Source: Hyphomicrobiales bacterium
GTDB taxonomy: Bacteria > Pseudomonadota > Alphaproteobacteria > Rhizobiales > Beijerinckiaceae
DNA: 64,000 nucleotides
Assembly (NCBI GenBank): GCA_027489955.1
Contig: JAIXYZ010000007.1
Location: forward strand, 62,001 to 126,000
Direction: 5' to 3'
The notes beneath the pieces were generated by a model that was not told where the DNA came from, made no database searches, and saw only the letters and a list, made by a program, of their open reading frames with translations. This document shows, one piece after another, positions 26,637 to 36,283 of the stretch. Position 1 is the stretch's first letter. Every line of letters starts with the position of its first letter. Both the position numbers and the translations under genes were made by a program.

Positions 26637-29600
26637 CTATTCGGCCGCGCGGGCCAGCGGCGCCTCGCCGCTGCGGAAGCGCGCCAGGAGCTGGGCCTCC
26701 TCGGCCTTGGCGGCCTTGAGATGGCGCTCCTTCACGTGGCCGAAACCGCGGATCTTCTCCGGGATCGCGGCCAGCGCCACGGCCAGCGCATGGTTCTCGG
26801 GCCGCAGCCCCGCCACGAGCTCGGCGACCATCGCCTCGTAGTCGGCGATGAGCTGCCGCTCGGTGCGCCGCTCGTGGGTGTAGCCGAACGGGTCGAGCGC
26901 CGTGCCGCGCAGCCGCCGGAACCTGGCGAGGACCGCGAAGGCCTTCATCATCCAGGGGCCGAACGTGGTTTTGCGCGGCATGCCGCTGGCGTCCTTGCGT
27001 CCCAGGATCGGGGGCGCGAGGTGGAAGGTCAGCCGGATGTCGTCGCCGTCGAAGGTCGAGCGCAGCTGCTTGAGGAACGCGCCGTCGGTGTAGAGCCGGG
27101 CGACCTCGTACTCGTCCTTGTAGGCCATGAGCTTGAACAGGTACCGCGCCACCGCCTCGGTCAGCGCCGTCGAGCCGGGCACCGCGCGCTCCTCCGCCTG
27201 GCGCACGCGCTCCACGCTCCGCCAGTAGCGGTCGGCATAGGCCGCGTCCTGGTAGTCGCGCAGGAAGGCGATGCGCCGCTCGATCGCCTCCTCGGGCGTC
27301 TGCGAAATGTGCCGCGCCTGCGTCGCCTCGTGCGCGGCCGACAGGACCTCGGCCACCGCGGAGGGATCGTGCGCCGCGCGGCGCCCCCAGCGGAAGGCTG
27401 CGATGTTCATGTCCACCGCCTCGCCGTTGAGGCGGATGGCCTCCTCCAGCGCGGCCGCCCCGAGCGGGACGAAACCCTGCTGCCAGGCGAAACCGAGCAT
27501 GAACATGTTGGCGGCGATGGCATTGCCTAGGAGCCGCGTGGCGATGGTCGTCGCATCGACGAAGGCCACCTTCTCCTGGCCGGCGGCCTCCAGCACCGCG
27601 CGCTTGATGCGCTCGGCGGGGAGCGAGAAGTCGGGCTTGCGCGCGAAATCACCCGGCATCACCTCGGCGGTGTTGACAACGAGCCCGGTCACGCCCGGCT
27701 GCACGGAGGCGAGCACCTTCTTGGAGCCGGTGACGACGAGGTCGCAGCCCAGGACGAGATCGGCGTCGCCCGCCGAAACGCGGATGGCGTGGATGTCCTC
27801 GGGCGTGTTGGCGAGGCGGACATGGCTGAACACCGCGCCGCCCTTCTGCGCGAGCCCGGCCATGTCGATCATGCCGCAGCCCTTGCCCTCCAGGTGGGCA
27901 GCCATGCCGATGATGGCGCCGATCGTCACCACCCCGGTGCCGCCGATGCCGGTGACGATGATGGAATACGGGCTGCCGATCGTGGGCAGGGCCGGCGACG
28001 GCAAGCCCTCGGCCGGATCGGACGCCTTCGCCGCGGCGGGCTTCACCCGCTTGGGCTTGGCGCCCGACACGGTCACGAAGGACGGGCAGAAGCCGTTCAC
28101 GCAGGAGAAGTCCTTGTTGCAGCTCGACTGGTCGATCTGCCGCTTGCGGCCGAATTCCGTCTCGAGCGGCTGGACGGAGACGCAGTTGGACTTCACGCCG
28201 CAATCGCCGCAGCCTTCGCAGACCAGCTCGTTGATGATCACCCGCTTGTCCGGATCGGGGAACTGGCCGCGCTTGCGGCGCCGGCGCTTCTCGGCCGCAC
28301 AGGTCTGGTCGTAGATCAGGGCCGACACGCCCGGCACCTCCGCCAGCTCGCGCTGGACCGCGTCCAGGTCGTCGCGGTGATGGAAGGTCAGCCCCGGCGG
28401 AAGGTTGTACCGGCCGGAGGCGAACTTCTCCGGCTCGTCCGACACCATCGCGATCCGCTCGACGCCCTCCGCGCGCACCTGCCGCGCGATGGCGTCCACC
28501 GTCAGCCCGCCCTCGTGGGCCTGGCCGCCGGTCATGGCGACCGCGTCGTTGAACAGGATCTTGTAGGTGACGTTCGTCTTCGTCGCGATCGACCAGCGCA
28601 GGGCCAGGATGCCCGAATGGTTGTAGGTGCCGTCGCCCAGGTTCTGGAAGACGTGCTTGCGGTTGGAGAACGGCGCCTCGCCGACCCAGTTGGCGCCCTC
28701 GCCTCCCATCTGCGTCACGCCGTCGGTGTTCCGGTCCATCCACTGAACCATGAAATGGCAGCCGATGCCGGCATAGGCCCGCATCCCGTCGGGCACCTTG
28801 GTGGACGTGTTGTGCGGGCAGCCCGAGCAGAAGGTCGGCGTGCGCGTCGCGATGTCGGAGACCGAGGCTAGCACGGCCTGCGCCTGCCGCAGGCGCGACA
28901 CCCGCTGGTGGATGTCGTCCACGTGCCCGTAGGCCAGCACCCGCTCGCCGATGCAGATCGCGATGTCGTTGGGATCGAGCGCGCCCTTGACCGGGAAGAG
29001 CCAGTTGCCCCGCTCGTCCTTCTTGCCGATGCAGACCGGCTGGTTCGGCGTGCCGTAAAGCTCCTCGCGGACCTGGACCTCGATGAGGGAGCGCTTCTCC
29101 TCCACCACGATGATGAGATCGAGCTCGTCGGCGAAGGCGACGAGTTCCTCCCGCGAGAGCGGCCAGGGGCAGGCCACCTTGTAGAGCCGCAGGCCGAGAT
29201 CGTTTGCGCGCACCTCGTCGATGCCGAGGTCGTCGAAGGCCTGCCGCACGTCGAGATAGGACTTGCCGGTGGTGATGATGCCGATGCGCGGCTTCTGGCC
29301 GCCCGACGTGATCATCCGGTTCAGGCGGTTCGCCTTGATGAACGCGATCATGGCGTCGCGCTTGTAGTCCTGGAGGCGCGCCTCCTGGCCGAGGATCGAG
29401 TCGCCCGGCCGGATGTTCAGCCCGCCCTCGGGCATCGCGTAGTCCTGCGGGATGACGATGTTGACCCGGTCGAGGGAGGAGTCGATCGAGGCTGTCGACT
29501 CGATGTTGTCCTTCACGCATTTCAGCGCGACCCACGTGCCGCAGAAGCGGCTCATGGCAAAACCGTACTGCCCGTAATCCAGGATCTCCTGGACGCCGGC

Positions 29601-30182
29601 CGGGTTCATGATCGGCACCATCACGTCCAGGAAGTGGAATTCCGACTGGTGCGCCGTGGTCGAGGATTCCGCCGTGTGGTCATCGCCCATGAGGGCCAGG
29701 ACGCCGCCGTGCCTGGAGGTGCCGGCGAGGTTGGCATGGCGGAACACGTCGCCGGACCGGTCCACGCCGGGCCCCTTGCCGTACCAGATGGAGAACACGC
29801 CGTCGAAGCGGCCGTCGCCCCGCATCTCGGCCTGCTGGGTGCCCCAGCACGCGGTCGCAGCCAGTTCCTCGTTCAGGCCCGGCTGGAAGACGATGTCGTT
29901 CTGCGACAGCTCCTTGCGCATCCGGAAGAATTGCTGGTCGAGCCCGCCCAGCGGCGAGCCCCGATAGCCGGAGATGAACCCGCCTGTGTTGAGCCCCGCG
30001 CGCCGGTCGCGCTCTTTCTGCATCAGCATCAGGCGCACGATGGCCTGGGTGCCGGAGATGAAGATCCGCTCGGTGGTCAGGTCGTACTTGTCGTGAAGCG
30101 TGACCGGGCGAAGCGCGGGCGCAGCCCCTGGGGCCGCATCGACCGAACGCGTTACGCCTGCCGGAACCTGATCCTGCGCCAT
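26637..30182 (-). CDS. Indolepyruvate:ferredoxin oxidoreductase, fused form
   Basis: This 1181-residue enzyme oxidatively decarboxylates aryl- or branched 2-oxo acids to acyl-CoA, reducing ferredoxin. The alpha-type part comes first (VTLHDKYDLTTERIFISGTQ is split over the start; GFISGYRGSPLGGLDQQ follows). A TPP-binding region contains CSGCPHNTSTKVPDG and GEGANWVGEAPF near residues 470-520. The Fe-S cluster region CEGCGDCGVKSNC lies near residue 665, and the gamma-type domain follows from GIGGTGVVTIG. This single-chain form replaces separate iorA/iorB. Start 30182 has GGGAG in front; a GTG/ATG further up is less likely. Its product, aryl-acetyl-CoA, would fit the neighbouring PaaK-type ligase and transporter. 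Confidence 0.94.
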   Translation of the reverse strand: MAQDQVPAGVTRSVDAAPGAAPALRPVTLHDKYDLTTERIFISGTQAIVRLMLMQKERDRRAGLNTGGFISGYRGSPLGGLDQQFFRMRKELSQNDIVFQPGLNEELAATACWGTQQAEMRGDGRFDGVFSIWYGKGPGVDRSGDVFRHANLAGTSRHGGVLALMGDDHTAESSTTAHQSEFHFLDVMVPIMNPAGVQEILDYGQYGFAMSRFCGTWVALKCVKDNIESTASIDSSLDRVNIVIPQDYAMPEGGLNIRPGDSILGQEARLQDYKRDAMIAFIKANRLNRMITSGGQKPRIGIITTGKSYLDVRQAFDDLGIDEVRANDLGLRLYKVACPWPLSREELVAFADELDLIIVVEEKRSLIEVQVREELYGTPNQPVCIGKKDERGNWLFPVKGALDPNDIAICIGERVLAYGHVDDIHQRVSRLRQAQAVLASVSDIATRTPTFCSGCPHNTSTKVPDGMRAYAGIGCHFMVQWMDRNTDGVTQMGGEGANWVGEAPFSNRKHVFQNLGDGTYNHSGILALRWSIATKTNVTYKILFNDAVAMTGGQAHEGGLTVDAIARQVRAEGVERIAMVSDEPEKFASGRYNLPPGLTFHHRDDLDAVQRELAEVPGVSALIYDQTCAAEKRRRRKRGQFPDPDKRVIINELVCEGCGDCGVKSNCVSVQPLETEFGRKRQIDQSSCNKDFSCVNGFCPSFVTVSGAKPKRVKPAAAKASDPAEGLPSPALPTIGSPYSIIVTGIGGTGVVTIGAIIGMAAHLEGKGCGMIDMAGLAQKGGAVFSHVRLANTPEDIHAIRVSAGDADLVLGCDLVVTGSKKVLASVQPGVTGLVVNTAEVMPGDFARKPDFSLPAERIKRAVLEAAGQEKVAFVDATTIATRLLGNAIAANMFMLGFAWQQGFVPLGAAALEEAIRLNGEAVDMNIAAFRWGRRAAHDPSAVAEVLSAAHEATQARHISQTPEEAIERRIAFLRDYQDAAYADRYWRSVERVRQAEERAVPGSTALTEAVARYLFKLMAYKDEYEVARLYTDGAFLKQLRSTFDGDDIRLTFHLAPPILGRKDASGMPRKTTFGPWMMKAFAVLARFRRLRGTALDPFGYTHERRTERQLIADYEAMVAELVAGLRPENHALAVALAAIPEKIRGFGHVKERHLKAAKAEEAQLLARFRSGEAPLARAAE

Positions 30183-30245
30183 AGCCGTTCTCCCTGTCCG
30201 CCCCGGGCGGGGCGCCAACGGCCGGCTTGTGCCGGTTCTATTTTG

Positions 30246-30260
30246 GTCAGCAAGGCTGAC
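30246..30260. promoter_or_regulatory. Small inverted repeat upstream of the oxidoreductase gene
   Basis: GTCAGC-AAG-GCTGAC is a perfect dyad of six-base arms, 64 bases before the oxidoreductase ATG and in the shared region with the DUF1007 gene. It has the shape of a small operator, but the binding protein is unknown and six-base dyads can arise by chance. Confidence 0.3.
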
Positions 30261-30448
30261 ATATCACCCCGGATGCGTCAATCGTACTACATCCTCAGGT
30301 GGTGCGGGCCTCGCCCTCCGGCCAGATGCGCAAACCCGCACGACAGCCGCCGGGCGACGGCCGGCCTGCCCTGCTTTCGCCCGGATGGCGATGGATGGAA
30401 GCGGAGACCGGCATTATCCTGCCGGGAATCGGAAGGACCGGAAGGCAT

Positions 30449-31102
30449 ATGGGACGAGCGATGGCAGGGATGAAGCGGATCGCGGCCGCCGCTGCGCTGG
30501 CGGCGATGACCGCTGCGACACCCGCGCTCGCCCACCCGCATGTCTTCGTCACCGTGCGCAGCGAGCTGGTCTACGAACCGGACGGGCGCATCGGCGCCGT
30601 CCGCCACGCCTGGGACTTCGACGACGCCTATTCGGCCTTTTCCGTCCAGGGGCTGGACGCGGACGGCGACGGCAAGGTGTCGTCGCAGGAGCTGGCGGAA
30701 CTGGCCCGCACCAATGTGGAGTCGCTGGCCGACTTCGATTACTTCACCGTCCTCAAGGCCAACGGCGCGAAGCAGGCTTTCGGCGCCCCGCGCGATTACG
30801 CCCTGTCCCACGACGGCAAGACGCTGCGCCTGACCTTCACGCTTCCGCTCGCCGCGCCCGCCTCAAACCGGGTGCTGGGGCTGGAAATCTACGATCCGAC
30901 CTTCTTCGTCGCGTTCGACCTCGCCAAGGACGCCGATGCGGTCAGGCTGGCGAACGCGCCGAAGGGGTGCACGATCTCCGTCACCCGGCCCAAGGGCTTC
31001 TCGCTGCAGCAGAGCCTGTCGGAGGCCTTCTTCGAGACGCTGGGTCCCGACGCGACCTTCGGCGCCCAGTACGCCAACAAGGCGCTGGCCGCATGTCCCT
31101 GA
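30449..31102 (+). CDS. DUF1007 family periplasmic protein
   Basis: This protein of about 217 residues has a signal peptide ending TPALAHPHVFV (mature end near residue 29) and the DUF1007 core: the HPHVFV start, RHAWDFDDAYSAF, and GLDADGDGKVSSQELAELA. The last stretch resembles an EF-hand loop, DADGDGKVSSQE. DUF1007 proteins are the usual partner of NicO-type nickel/cobalt transporters, and the transporter gene overlaps this one by ten bases. Start choice is uncertain among ATGs at 30449, 30461 and 30470; 30449 is annotated, with GGAAGG directly in front. Confidence 0.87.
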   Translation: MGRAMAGMKRIAAAAALAAMTAATPALAHPHVFVTVRSELVYEPDGRIGAVRHAWDFDDAYSAFSVQGLDADGDGKVSSQELAELARTNVESLADFDYFTVLKANGAKQAFGAPRDYALSHDGKTLRLTFTLPLAAPASNRVLGLEIYDPTFFVAFDLAKDADAVRLANAPKGCTISVTRPKGFSLQQSLSEAFFETLGPDATFGAQYANKALAACP

Positions 31103-32106
31103 CGGCGCTCGGCCCGCCGGCACGGCCGCCCGTGGCGACGCGGCTCGCCGTCGCCGCCCTCGCGCTGGCCGCAATGGCCCTCGTCATGGCGGCGATCCTG
31201 CATCTTGCCGGACCGTCCGCTGCGCCCGCCCCGCCGGCCCCGCGCAATCCCTTCAGCGGCGGCGCGCTTCGGGAGGCCGCGCCGTCCGCGTCCGGCATCG
31301 GCGGGCTGATCCTGGCCTGGCAATCCGCGTTCTACGTCTCGTTGCGCCAGGCCCTCTCGGCCCTGCGCGAAGGCGGCGGCGTGCTGCCCCTTGCGGGCCT
31401 CGCCTTCGCCTATGGCGTTTTCCACGCCGCCGGGCCAGGCCACGGCAAGGCGGTCATCTCCGCCTATATCGTCGCCAGCGGCGGCGCGCTGCGGCGCGGC
31501 GCGGCGCTCTCCCTCGCCGCCGCGCTGGTCCAGGCCGTGGTGGCCATCGCCCTCGTCGGCATCTTCGCGCTGGCGCTGGGAGCGACGGCCGCGCGCATCA
31601 ATGCCGCGATGGGCACGATCGAGACCGCGAGCTTCGCCGCCATTGCCGCGTTCGGGCTGTGGCTCCTGTGGCGGCAGGCCGGCCGGCTTCTGTCCGCGCG
31701 CGCCGATGCCGCCGCCCTCGCCTGCGACGACGGTTGCGCCCATGGCCCCTCGCCCGCGGATGCCATGCGCCCGGCGACGCTGCGCGAGACGATCGGCATC
31801 GTGCTCGCGGCCGGCTCGCGCCCCTGCGCCGGTGCGGTGATCGTCCTCGTCTTCGCACTGTCCCAGGGACTGGTCCTTGCCGGCATCGCCGCCGTCTTCG
31901 CGATGGCATTGGGAACCGCGATGACGACGGCGGCGCTCGCCGCGCTCGCCGTCTACGCCAAGCGGGCGGCCCTGGCCGTCGCCGGCGGCGCACCGGGGCG
32001 CGCGCTTCTGGCGGGCGCGGCGATCGAGCTCGCGGCAGCCGCCTTCGTCGCGCTTCTGGGCCTGTCGCTGCTTGCCGGGTTGTGGGCCGGCGGCTCGCCC
32101 GGCTGA
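31093..32106 (+). CDS. NicO-family nickel/cobalt transporter
   Basis: This 337-residue membrane protein has about six or seven helices. The family motif FHAAGPGHGKAVISAYI lies near residue 115, and the second conserved block is AAGSRPCAGAVIVLVFALSQG. The cytoplasmic or periplasmic loop between them holds a short Asp/Cys/His cluster (ACDDGCAHGP). NicO members import or export Ni2+/Co2+. Coupling to DUF1007 is typical of the subgroup found in proteobacteria. The urease locus at 49-62 kb would need nickel, so this may supply or balance it; that link is inference. Confidence 0.9.
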   Translation: MSLTALGPPARPPVATRLAVAALALAAMALVMAAILHLAGPSAAPAPPAPRNPFSGGALREAAPSASGIGGLILAWQSAFYVSLRQALSALREGGGVLPLAGLAFAYGVFHAAGPGHGKAVISAYIVASGGALRRGAALSLAAALVQAVVAIALVGIFALALGATAARINAAMGTIETASFAAIAAFGLWLLWRQAGRLLSARADAAALACDDGCAHGPSPADAMRPATLRETIGIVLAAGSRPCAGAVIVLVFALSQGLVLAGIAAVFAMALGTAMTTAALAALAVYAKRAALAVAGGAPGRALLAGAAIELAAAAFVALLGLSLLAGLWAGGSPG

Positions 32107-32191
32107 TGCCGGCGGCACGAGGGCCGCGACGTCCCGGCCTGTTGATTCCCGCGCGCCGGCGGGCTAGGTCCGGCGGGAACGGAGTGGCCCC

Positions 32192-32425
32192 ATGGCGAAG
32201 CGCAAGTACACGACCCGCAGCCTCGTGACGCTGGTGAGCGTTGCGATCCTCGTCGGCTTCGAGGTCTTCGCCGCCGCCCTCGCCGCGGGCTGGGCCATTG
32301 CCGGCCTGTTCGAGCTCGGCCCGATCATCGGCTACGGCCTGATGGCGATCTTCTCGGCCTTCGGCGCCTATCTGCTCTGGCGCTTCATGCAGAACGCCAT
32401 CCGCTACGAGCCCGTCCACGACTGA
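32192..32425 (+). CDS. Small two-helix membrane protein
   Basis: This 77-residue protein starts MAKRKYTTRSLVTLV. Two hydrophobic stretches (about residues 12-38 and 44-65) are separated by a short turn, with basic N-terminus and YEPVHD at the end. I do not recognise the family. It lies 85 bases behind the NicO gene on the same strand, with GGAACGGAG before the ATG, so it may belong to that transcript. Confidence 0.65.
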   Translation: MAKRKYTTRSLVTLVSVAILVGFEVFAAALAAGWAIAGLFELGPIIGYGLMAIFSAFGAYLLWRFMQNAIRYEPVHD

Positions 32426-32446
32426 CGCGGCCCGCGCCGCCGCCTG

Positions 32447-32818
32447 TCAGCCCGGGCAGGCCGTCAGCCTGACCGGATCATCCGCACCGGCCAGTTCGTC
32501 CATCGTCCGGCAGCCGTCCGGCGTGCAGATCCGCCAGTCGGCCGTCGCGCCCGAGCGCCGCAGGACCACGTCCCGCTGCGGCGGCAGCCGCGGGGCCCAG
32601 CGGTAGAACCCGCCCGCCAGGACCGCCTCGGGCGGCGGCTCCATCCCCGCCCCGCTGCCCTTCACGCGCGCTTCCTGCAAGGTCAGGCCGTCGGGGCCGG
32701 CGACCCACACCTCCTGCCACTCGGTCTTCTGGACCGAATGCGTCCAGGCGAGCGTCACCTGCGGCGCGATCGCCGTCAGGCCACCGGCGGTCGCGAGGCA
32801 AACGAGGAGGCCGGCCAT
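32447..32818 (-). CDS. DUF1850 domain protein
   Basis: This 123-residue protein has an N-terminal hydrophobic segment (residues 3-24) and the DUF1850 core: LAWTHSVQKTEWQEVW, LTLQEARVKGSGAGMEPPPEA and GFYRWAPRLPPQRDVVLRRSG. DUF1850 genes are regularly found behind TAXI-TRAP permeases, as here (21 bases downstream, with AAGGAGG before its ATG). It probably sits in or at the membrane facing the periplasm; function is unknown. Confidence 0.87.
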   Translation of the reverse strand: MAGLLVCLATAGGLTAIAPQVTLAWTHSVQKTEWQEVWVAGPDGLTLQEARVKGSGAGMEPPPEAVLAGGFYRWAPRLPPQRDVVLRRSGATADWRICTPDGCRTMDELAGADDPVRLTACPG

Positions 32819-32839
32819 CGCGGCGGCCTCCTTCTGGGA

Positions 32840-34966
32840 TCAGGCCGCCGCCGGCGCTGAGCGCCGGCCGCGGACGATATGCCAGCCGATCACGGCCGCC
32901 CCGAGGGCCAGGCCGAGACCGTCGGTGATCGGGAGCGCCAGGACGATGAGCGCGGCCGCGACCGTCGCCAGGATGCGCTCGATCCATCCCATGGGGGTCA
33001 CGGCAAAGCCGATCGACGCCATGCCCCACAGGCCGATGGCGACGGTGGCCTTGAACACGACATAGACGAAGTCGAGCCAGTAGGCGGCGCCGGTCAGCCC
33101 CGCGACGGGCTGGAGCATCAGCACCGGATCGTAGACCGCCATATAGGGGATCACGAAGCCGGGCAGCGCGATGCGCAGCGCCTGGAAGCCGATCCGGAAG
33201 CCGCTTTCCCGCGCGATGGGCGCCGCCGCGAAGGCCGCGAGCGCCACCGGCGGGGTCAGGTCCGCCATGATGCCGAAATAGAACACGAACATATGGCTGA
33301 CGATGGTCGGCACCCCGAGCGCCAGCAGGATCGGCGCGGCCAGCGCCGAGGTGATGATGTAATTGGGGATCGTCGGGATGCCCATGCCCAGCAGCAGGCT
33401 GAAGAACATGGTGAGCATGAGGGCGAGGATCAGGTTGTCGCGCCCGAGCCCGATCACCGCGTTGCCGACGACCGTGGCCACGCCGGTCAGCGTCATGACG
33501 CCGATCACCACGCCGACGATGGCGCAGGCCAGGCCCACCGGCAGCGCCTGGCGGGCGCCGTCGGCGAGGGCGTCGCGGCAGAGCGCGAGCGTGTCGCGCC
33601 CGCCCTTGGTCAGCGCGTTGACCGCAATGAGCGCGATGATGGCCGCCAGGATGACGCCGACGCCGAAGCGCTGGAACGAGGCGCAGATGAGCCCGAGGCA
33701 GATCCAGAACGCGATGCGCACCGCCGTGTTGCCGAGCTTGAGCGCGATCGTGCCGCCAAGGATGACGACCACGGTCAGCGCCAGGCCGACGGAGCCCGCA
33801 AAGAGCGGCGTATACCCGGCGAACAGGAGATAGACGAGCACGGCGAGCGGCAGGATCAGGTACCAGTGCTGCTTGATCGCGCCCCAGGCGCTCGGCAGCT
33901 GGTCCCGCGGCAGCCCGGTGAGCGAGCGCTTGCCGGCCTCCAGGTGGACCGACCAGAACGCCGAGCCGAAATACAGGATGGCCGGAACGATGGCCGCCGT
34001 GACGATCTCGGCATAGGGAACGCCGATGGTCTCGGCCATGATGAACGCGACCGCGCCCATGACCGGCGGCATGATCTGGCCGCCCATCGAGGCGGTCGCT
34101 TCCACGCCGCCCGCGAAAGCCGGCTTGTAGCCGAAGCGCTTCATCAGCGGGATCGTGAACTGGCCGGTGGACACCACGTTCGCAACGCCCGAGCCCGAGA
34201 TCGTGCCCATCATGGCGGACGAGAACACCGCCACCTTGGCGGGTCCGCCCCGCGCGGCGCCGAACAGGCCCATCGCGACGTCGGTGAAGAGCTGGATCAT
34301 GCCCGCGCGCTCGAGGAACGAGCCGAACAGGATGAACAGGAAGATATAGGTCGAGGAGACGCCCGTCGGCGTTCCGTAGATGCCCTCGGTGCCGTAGGTC
34401 AGCTGGTCGATGACCTGCTCCAGGTCATAGCCGCGATGATCGATCGGGGCCGGAAGCAGATGCCCGAACAGGACATAGGCCAGGAACAGGCCGGCGATGA
34501 TCGGCAGCGCGATGCCCATGAACCGCCAGACGAGGGCGAAGACGACCGCCAGCGCCACGAGCCCGACCGCGATGTCCACGGGGATCAGGTCGCCCGAACG
34601 CAACATCAGGTCGACGTAGAAATACCATTGGTAGGCCGCGACGCCGACGCCGGCGAGGCCGATGGCCCACCAGAACGCGAAGGTCGCCCCGCGGCCCGAA
34701 TGGTTGGCGATCAGGCCGCCGGCCACCAGGGCCAGGAAGCCCACATGGATCGCGCGGACCACCTGCGCCGGCAGGATCGCATAGACCGAGATCGCGATCT
34801 GGAAAGCGGAGAACGCCACCGCGATCCAGAACAGCAGCCGGCCCATCTGACCCGCGCCGAAACCCGGCGGAAGACCGTGCTCGGGGTCGACGACCGCCCC
34901 AGGGGCGCCGCCCACGTCGGGCACGGCCAGCGGTTCTTCGGTGGTGTTCTGTGCGGTCCTGGTCAT
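32840..34966 (-). CDS. TRAP transporter fused permease (TAXI type)
   Basis: This 708-residue inner-membrane protein joins the small (DctQ-like) and large (DctM-like) TRAP subunits in one chain with about 18 helices. Readable blocks are AGVEATASMGGQIMPPVMGAVAFIM near residue 300 (split), FGSFLERAGMIQLFTDVAMG, and LLGMGIPTIPNYIITSALAAP. TRAP transporters use ion gradients to import organic acids. The substrate of this one is unknown. The start at 34966 has a GGGGGA site in front; a longer frame upstream runs through a hairpin and is rejected. Confidence 0.93.
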   Translation of the reverse strand: MTRTAQNTTEEPLAVPDVGGAPGAVVDPEHGLPPGFGAGQMGRLLFWIAVAFSAFQIAISVYAILPAQVVRAIHVGFLALVAGGLIANHSGRGATFAFWWAIGLAGVGVAAYQWYFYVDLMLRSGDLIPVDIAVGLVALAVVFALVWRFMGIALPIIAGLFLAYVLFGHLLPAPIDHRGYDLEQVIDQLTYGTEGIYGTPTGVSSTYIFLFILFGSFLERAGMIQLFTDVAMGLFGAARGGPAKVAVFSSAMMGTISGSGVANVVSTGQFTIPLMKRFGYKPAFAGGVEATASMGGQIMPPVMGAVAFIMAETIGVPYAEIVTAAIVPAILYFGSAFWSVHLEAGKRSLTGLPRDQLPSAWGAIKQHWYLILPLAVLVYLLFAGYTPLFAGSVGLALTVVVILGGTIALKLGNTAVRIAFWICLGLICASFQRFGVGVILAAIIALIAVNALTKGGRDTLALCRDALADGARQALPVGLACAIVGVVIGVMTLTGVATVVGNAVIGLGRDNLILALMLTMFFSLLLGMGIPTIPNYIITSALAAPILLALGVPTIVSHMFVFYFGIMADLTPPVALAAFAAAPIARESGFRIGFQALRIALPGFVIPYMAVYDPVLMLQPVAGLTGAAYWLDFVYVVFKATVAIGLWGMASIGFAVTPMGWIERILATVAAALIVLALPITDGLGLALGAAVIGWHIVRGRRSAPAAA

Positions 34967-34998
34967 GGCGTCCCCCGGAATTCCTGTCTGGATGCGAC

Positions 34999-35030
34999 GG
35001 GGGCGCCGGGCGGTTCTGCCCGGCGCCCCC
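34999..35030 (-). terminator. Very strong hairpin between TRAP binding-protein and permease genes
   Basis: GGGGGCGCCGGGC and GCCCGGCGCCCCC form a perfect 13-bp stem with loop GGTTCT. It starts 19 bases behind the binding-protein stop and there is no T-run. It likely stabilises the binding-protein message and reduces downstream expression, giving more binding protein than permease. Confidence 0.75.
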
Positions 35031-35048
35031 ATGAGGCATGGCCCGCGA

Positions 35049-35993
35049 TTACTTCGCGATGCCCTTTTCCTTGAAGTAGCGCTCGGCGCCCGGATGCAGC
35101 GGGATGGGCATGCCCTCCAGCGCCGTCTCCAGCTTGATGTCCTTGCCGGCCGCGTGCGCGGCGCGCAGGTCCGCGACGTTGTCGAACAGCGACTTCGTCA
35201 TCTGGTAGACGAGGTCGTCCTTCAGGTCGGAGCGCGTGACGAGGTAGTTCAGGATCGCAGAGGTCTTAACCGGCTGGGCCTGGCCCTGATAGGTGTTGGC
35301 CGGGATCACGGCCGGCACGTAGCCCGCCTTCGAGGACACCGCGTCCGGGATCTCCACGACGACGATATCTACCGAGGTGGCGAGGTCGCGGATGGAGGCG
35401 ACGCCAAGGCCGGCCGACTGCAGCGTGGCATCGAGCTGGCGGTTCTTCATGAGTTCCACCGACTCGGCGAAGGGCAGGTATTCCACCTTGCCGAGGTCCT
35501 TGTAGCTCATGCCCGCCGCTTCCAGGATGCCGCGCGCGTTGAGCTCGGTGCCGGACTTCGGCGCACCGACTGAGAGGCGCTTGCCCTTCAGGTCAGCGAG
35601 CGTCTTGATGCCGGATTCCTTGGATGCCACGACCTGGACGAAGTTCGGATAGATCGCGCCGATGCCGCGCAGCTTGTCGAGCTTCGTCTTGAAGCCGGCG
35701 TCCTCGTTGCCGGTCCAGGCGAATTGCAGGCTGTCGCCCAGGGTGAAGGCGATCTCGCCCTTGCCCTGCTGCAGGAGGTTCAGGTTCTCCACGGACGCCT
35801 TGGTGGCCTGCACCGCCGGGCGCGAGCCCTGGATCTTGTCGGTGTAGATCTTCGAGATGGCGACGCCCATCGGATAATAGACGCCGGACGTGCCGCCGGT
35901 GAGCACGTTGATGAAGTCCTGCGCCTTGGCCGGGACGGCCATGGTCGCGGCTGCCGCGAGGGCGAGCACGGTGGTGCGGACGATGGTCTTCAT
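35049..35993 (-). CDS. TAXI-family TRAP transporter substrate-binding protein
   Basis: This 314-residue periplasmic protein has a signal peptide ending VPAKAQD (residue 22). The TAXI signature is INVLTGGTSGVYYPMGVAIS, followed by VQATKASVENLNLLQQG. It is a type-II two-lobe binding protein for small organic acids. The start has GGGAGG in front. It is first in the operon with permease and DUF1850. Ligand unknown; glutamate-like acids are reported for some TAXI proteins. Confidence 0.93.
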   Translation of the reverse strand: MKTIVRTTVLALAAAATMAVPAKAQDFINVLTGGTSGVYYPMGVAISKIYTDKIQGSRPAVQATKASVENLNLLQQGKGEIAFTLGDSLQFAWTGNEDAGFKTKLDKLRGIGAIYPNFVQVVASKESGIKTLADLKGKRLSVGAPKSGTELNARGILEAAGMSYKDLGKVEYLPFAESVELMKNRQLDATLQSAGLGVASIRDLATSVDIVVVEIPDAVSSKAGYVPAVIPANTYQGQAQPVKTSAILNYLVTRSDLKDDLVYQMTKSLFDNVADLRAAHAAGKDIKLETALEGMPIPLHPGAERYFKEKGIAK

Positions 35994-36283
35994 GGTGGAA
36001 AGCCTCCCGATATGTTGTTGTTGAAGCCGGGACGCATGTTTCCCCGGCACTGCCGGGACCACAAGGTCTTCGACTTTCGTCTTTAGGCGGGTGGCGTGCC
36101 CGCCCGGCGCCCGTTGTCCGGACGCTCGCTGGCGACACTAGCGAAACCCGTGCCACGCCGCGAGACGGGCACGATAGCGCGTTTTCAGCCGTCCGCACCG
36201 GGGCGGAAGGGCGGAACGGGTCCGCATTTCCGCACTGCGCGTGCGGATATCCGGACAGGCGGGGTAGATTGGGGCTGTGCTGG

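Noticed and set aside
24684-27530. 948-residue plus-strand open frame
   Set aside because: It is antisense to the acyl-CoA ligase and the oxidoreductase. Composition is that of a GC-rich shadow (Arg/His/Val-rich, no motif).
34967-35032. Longer TRAP permease start upstream of 34966
   Set aside because: The extension reads through the strong intercistronic hairpin; the ATG at 34966 has a good ribosome site.
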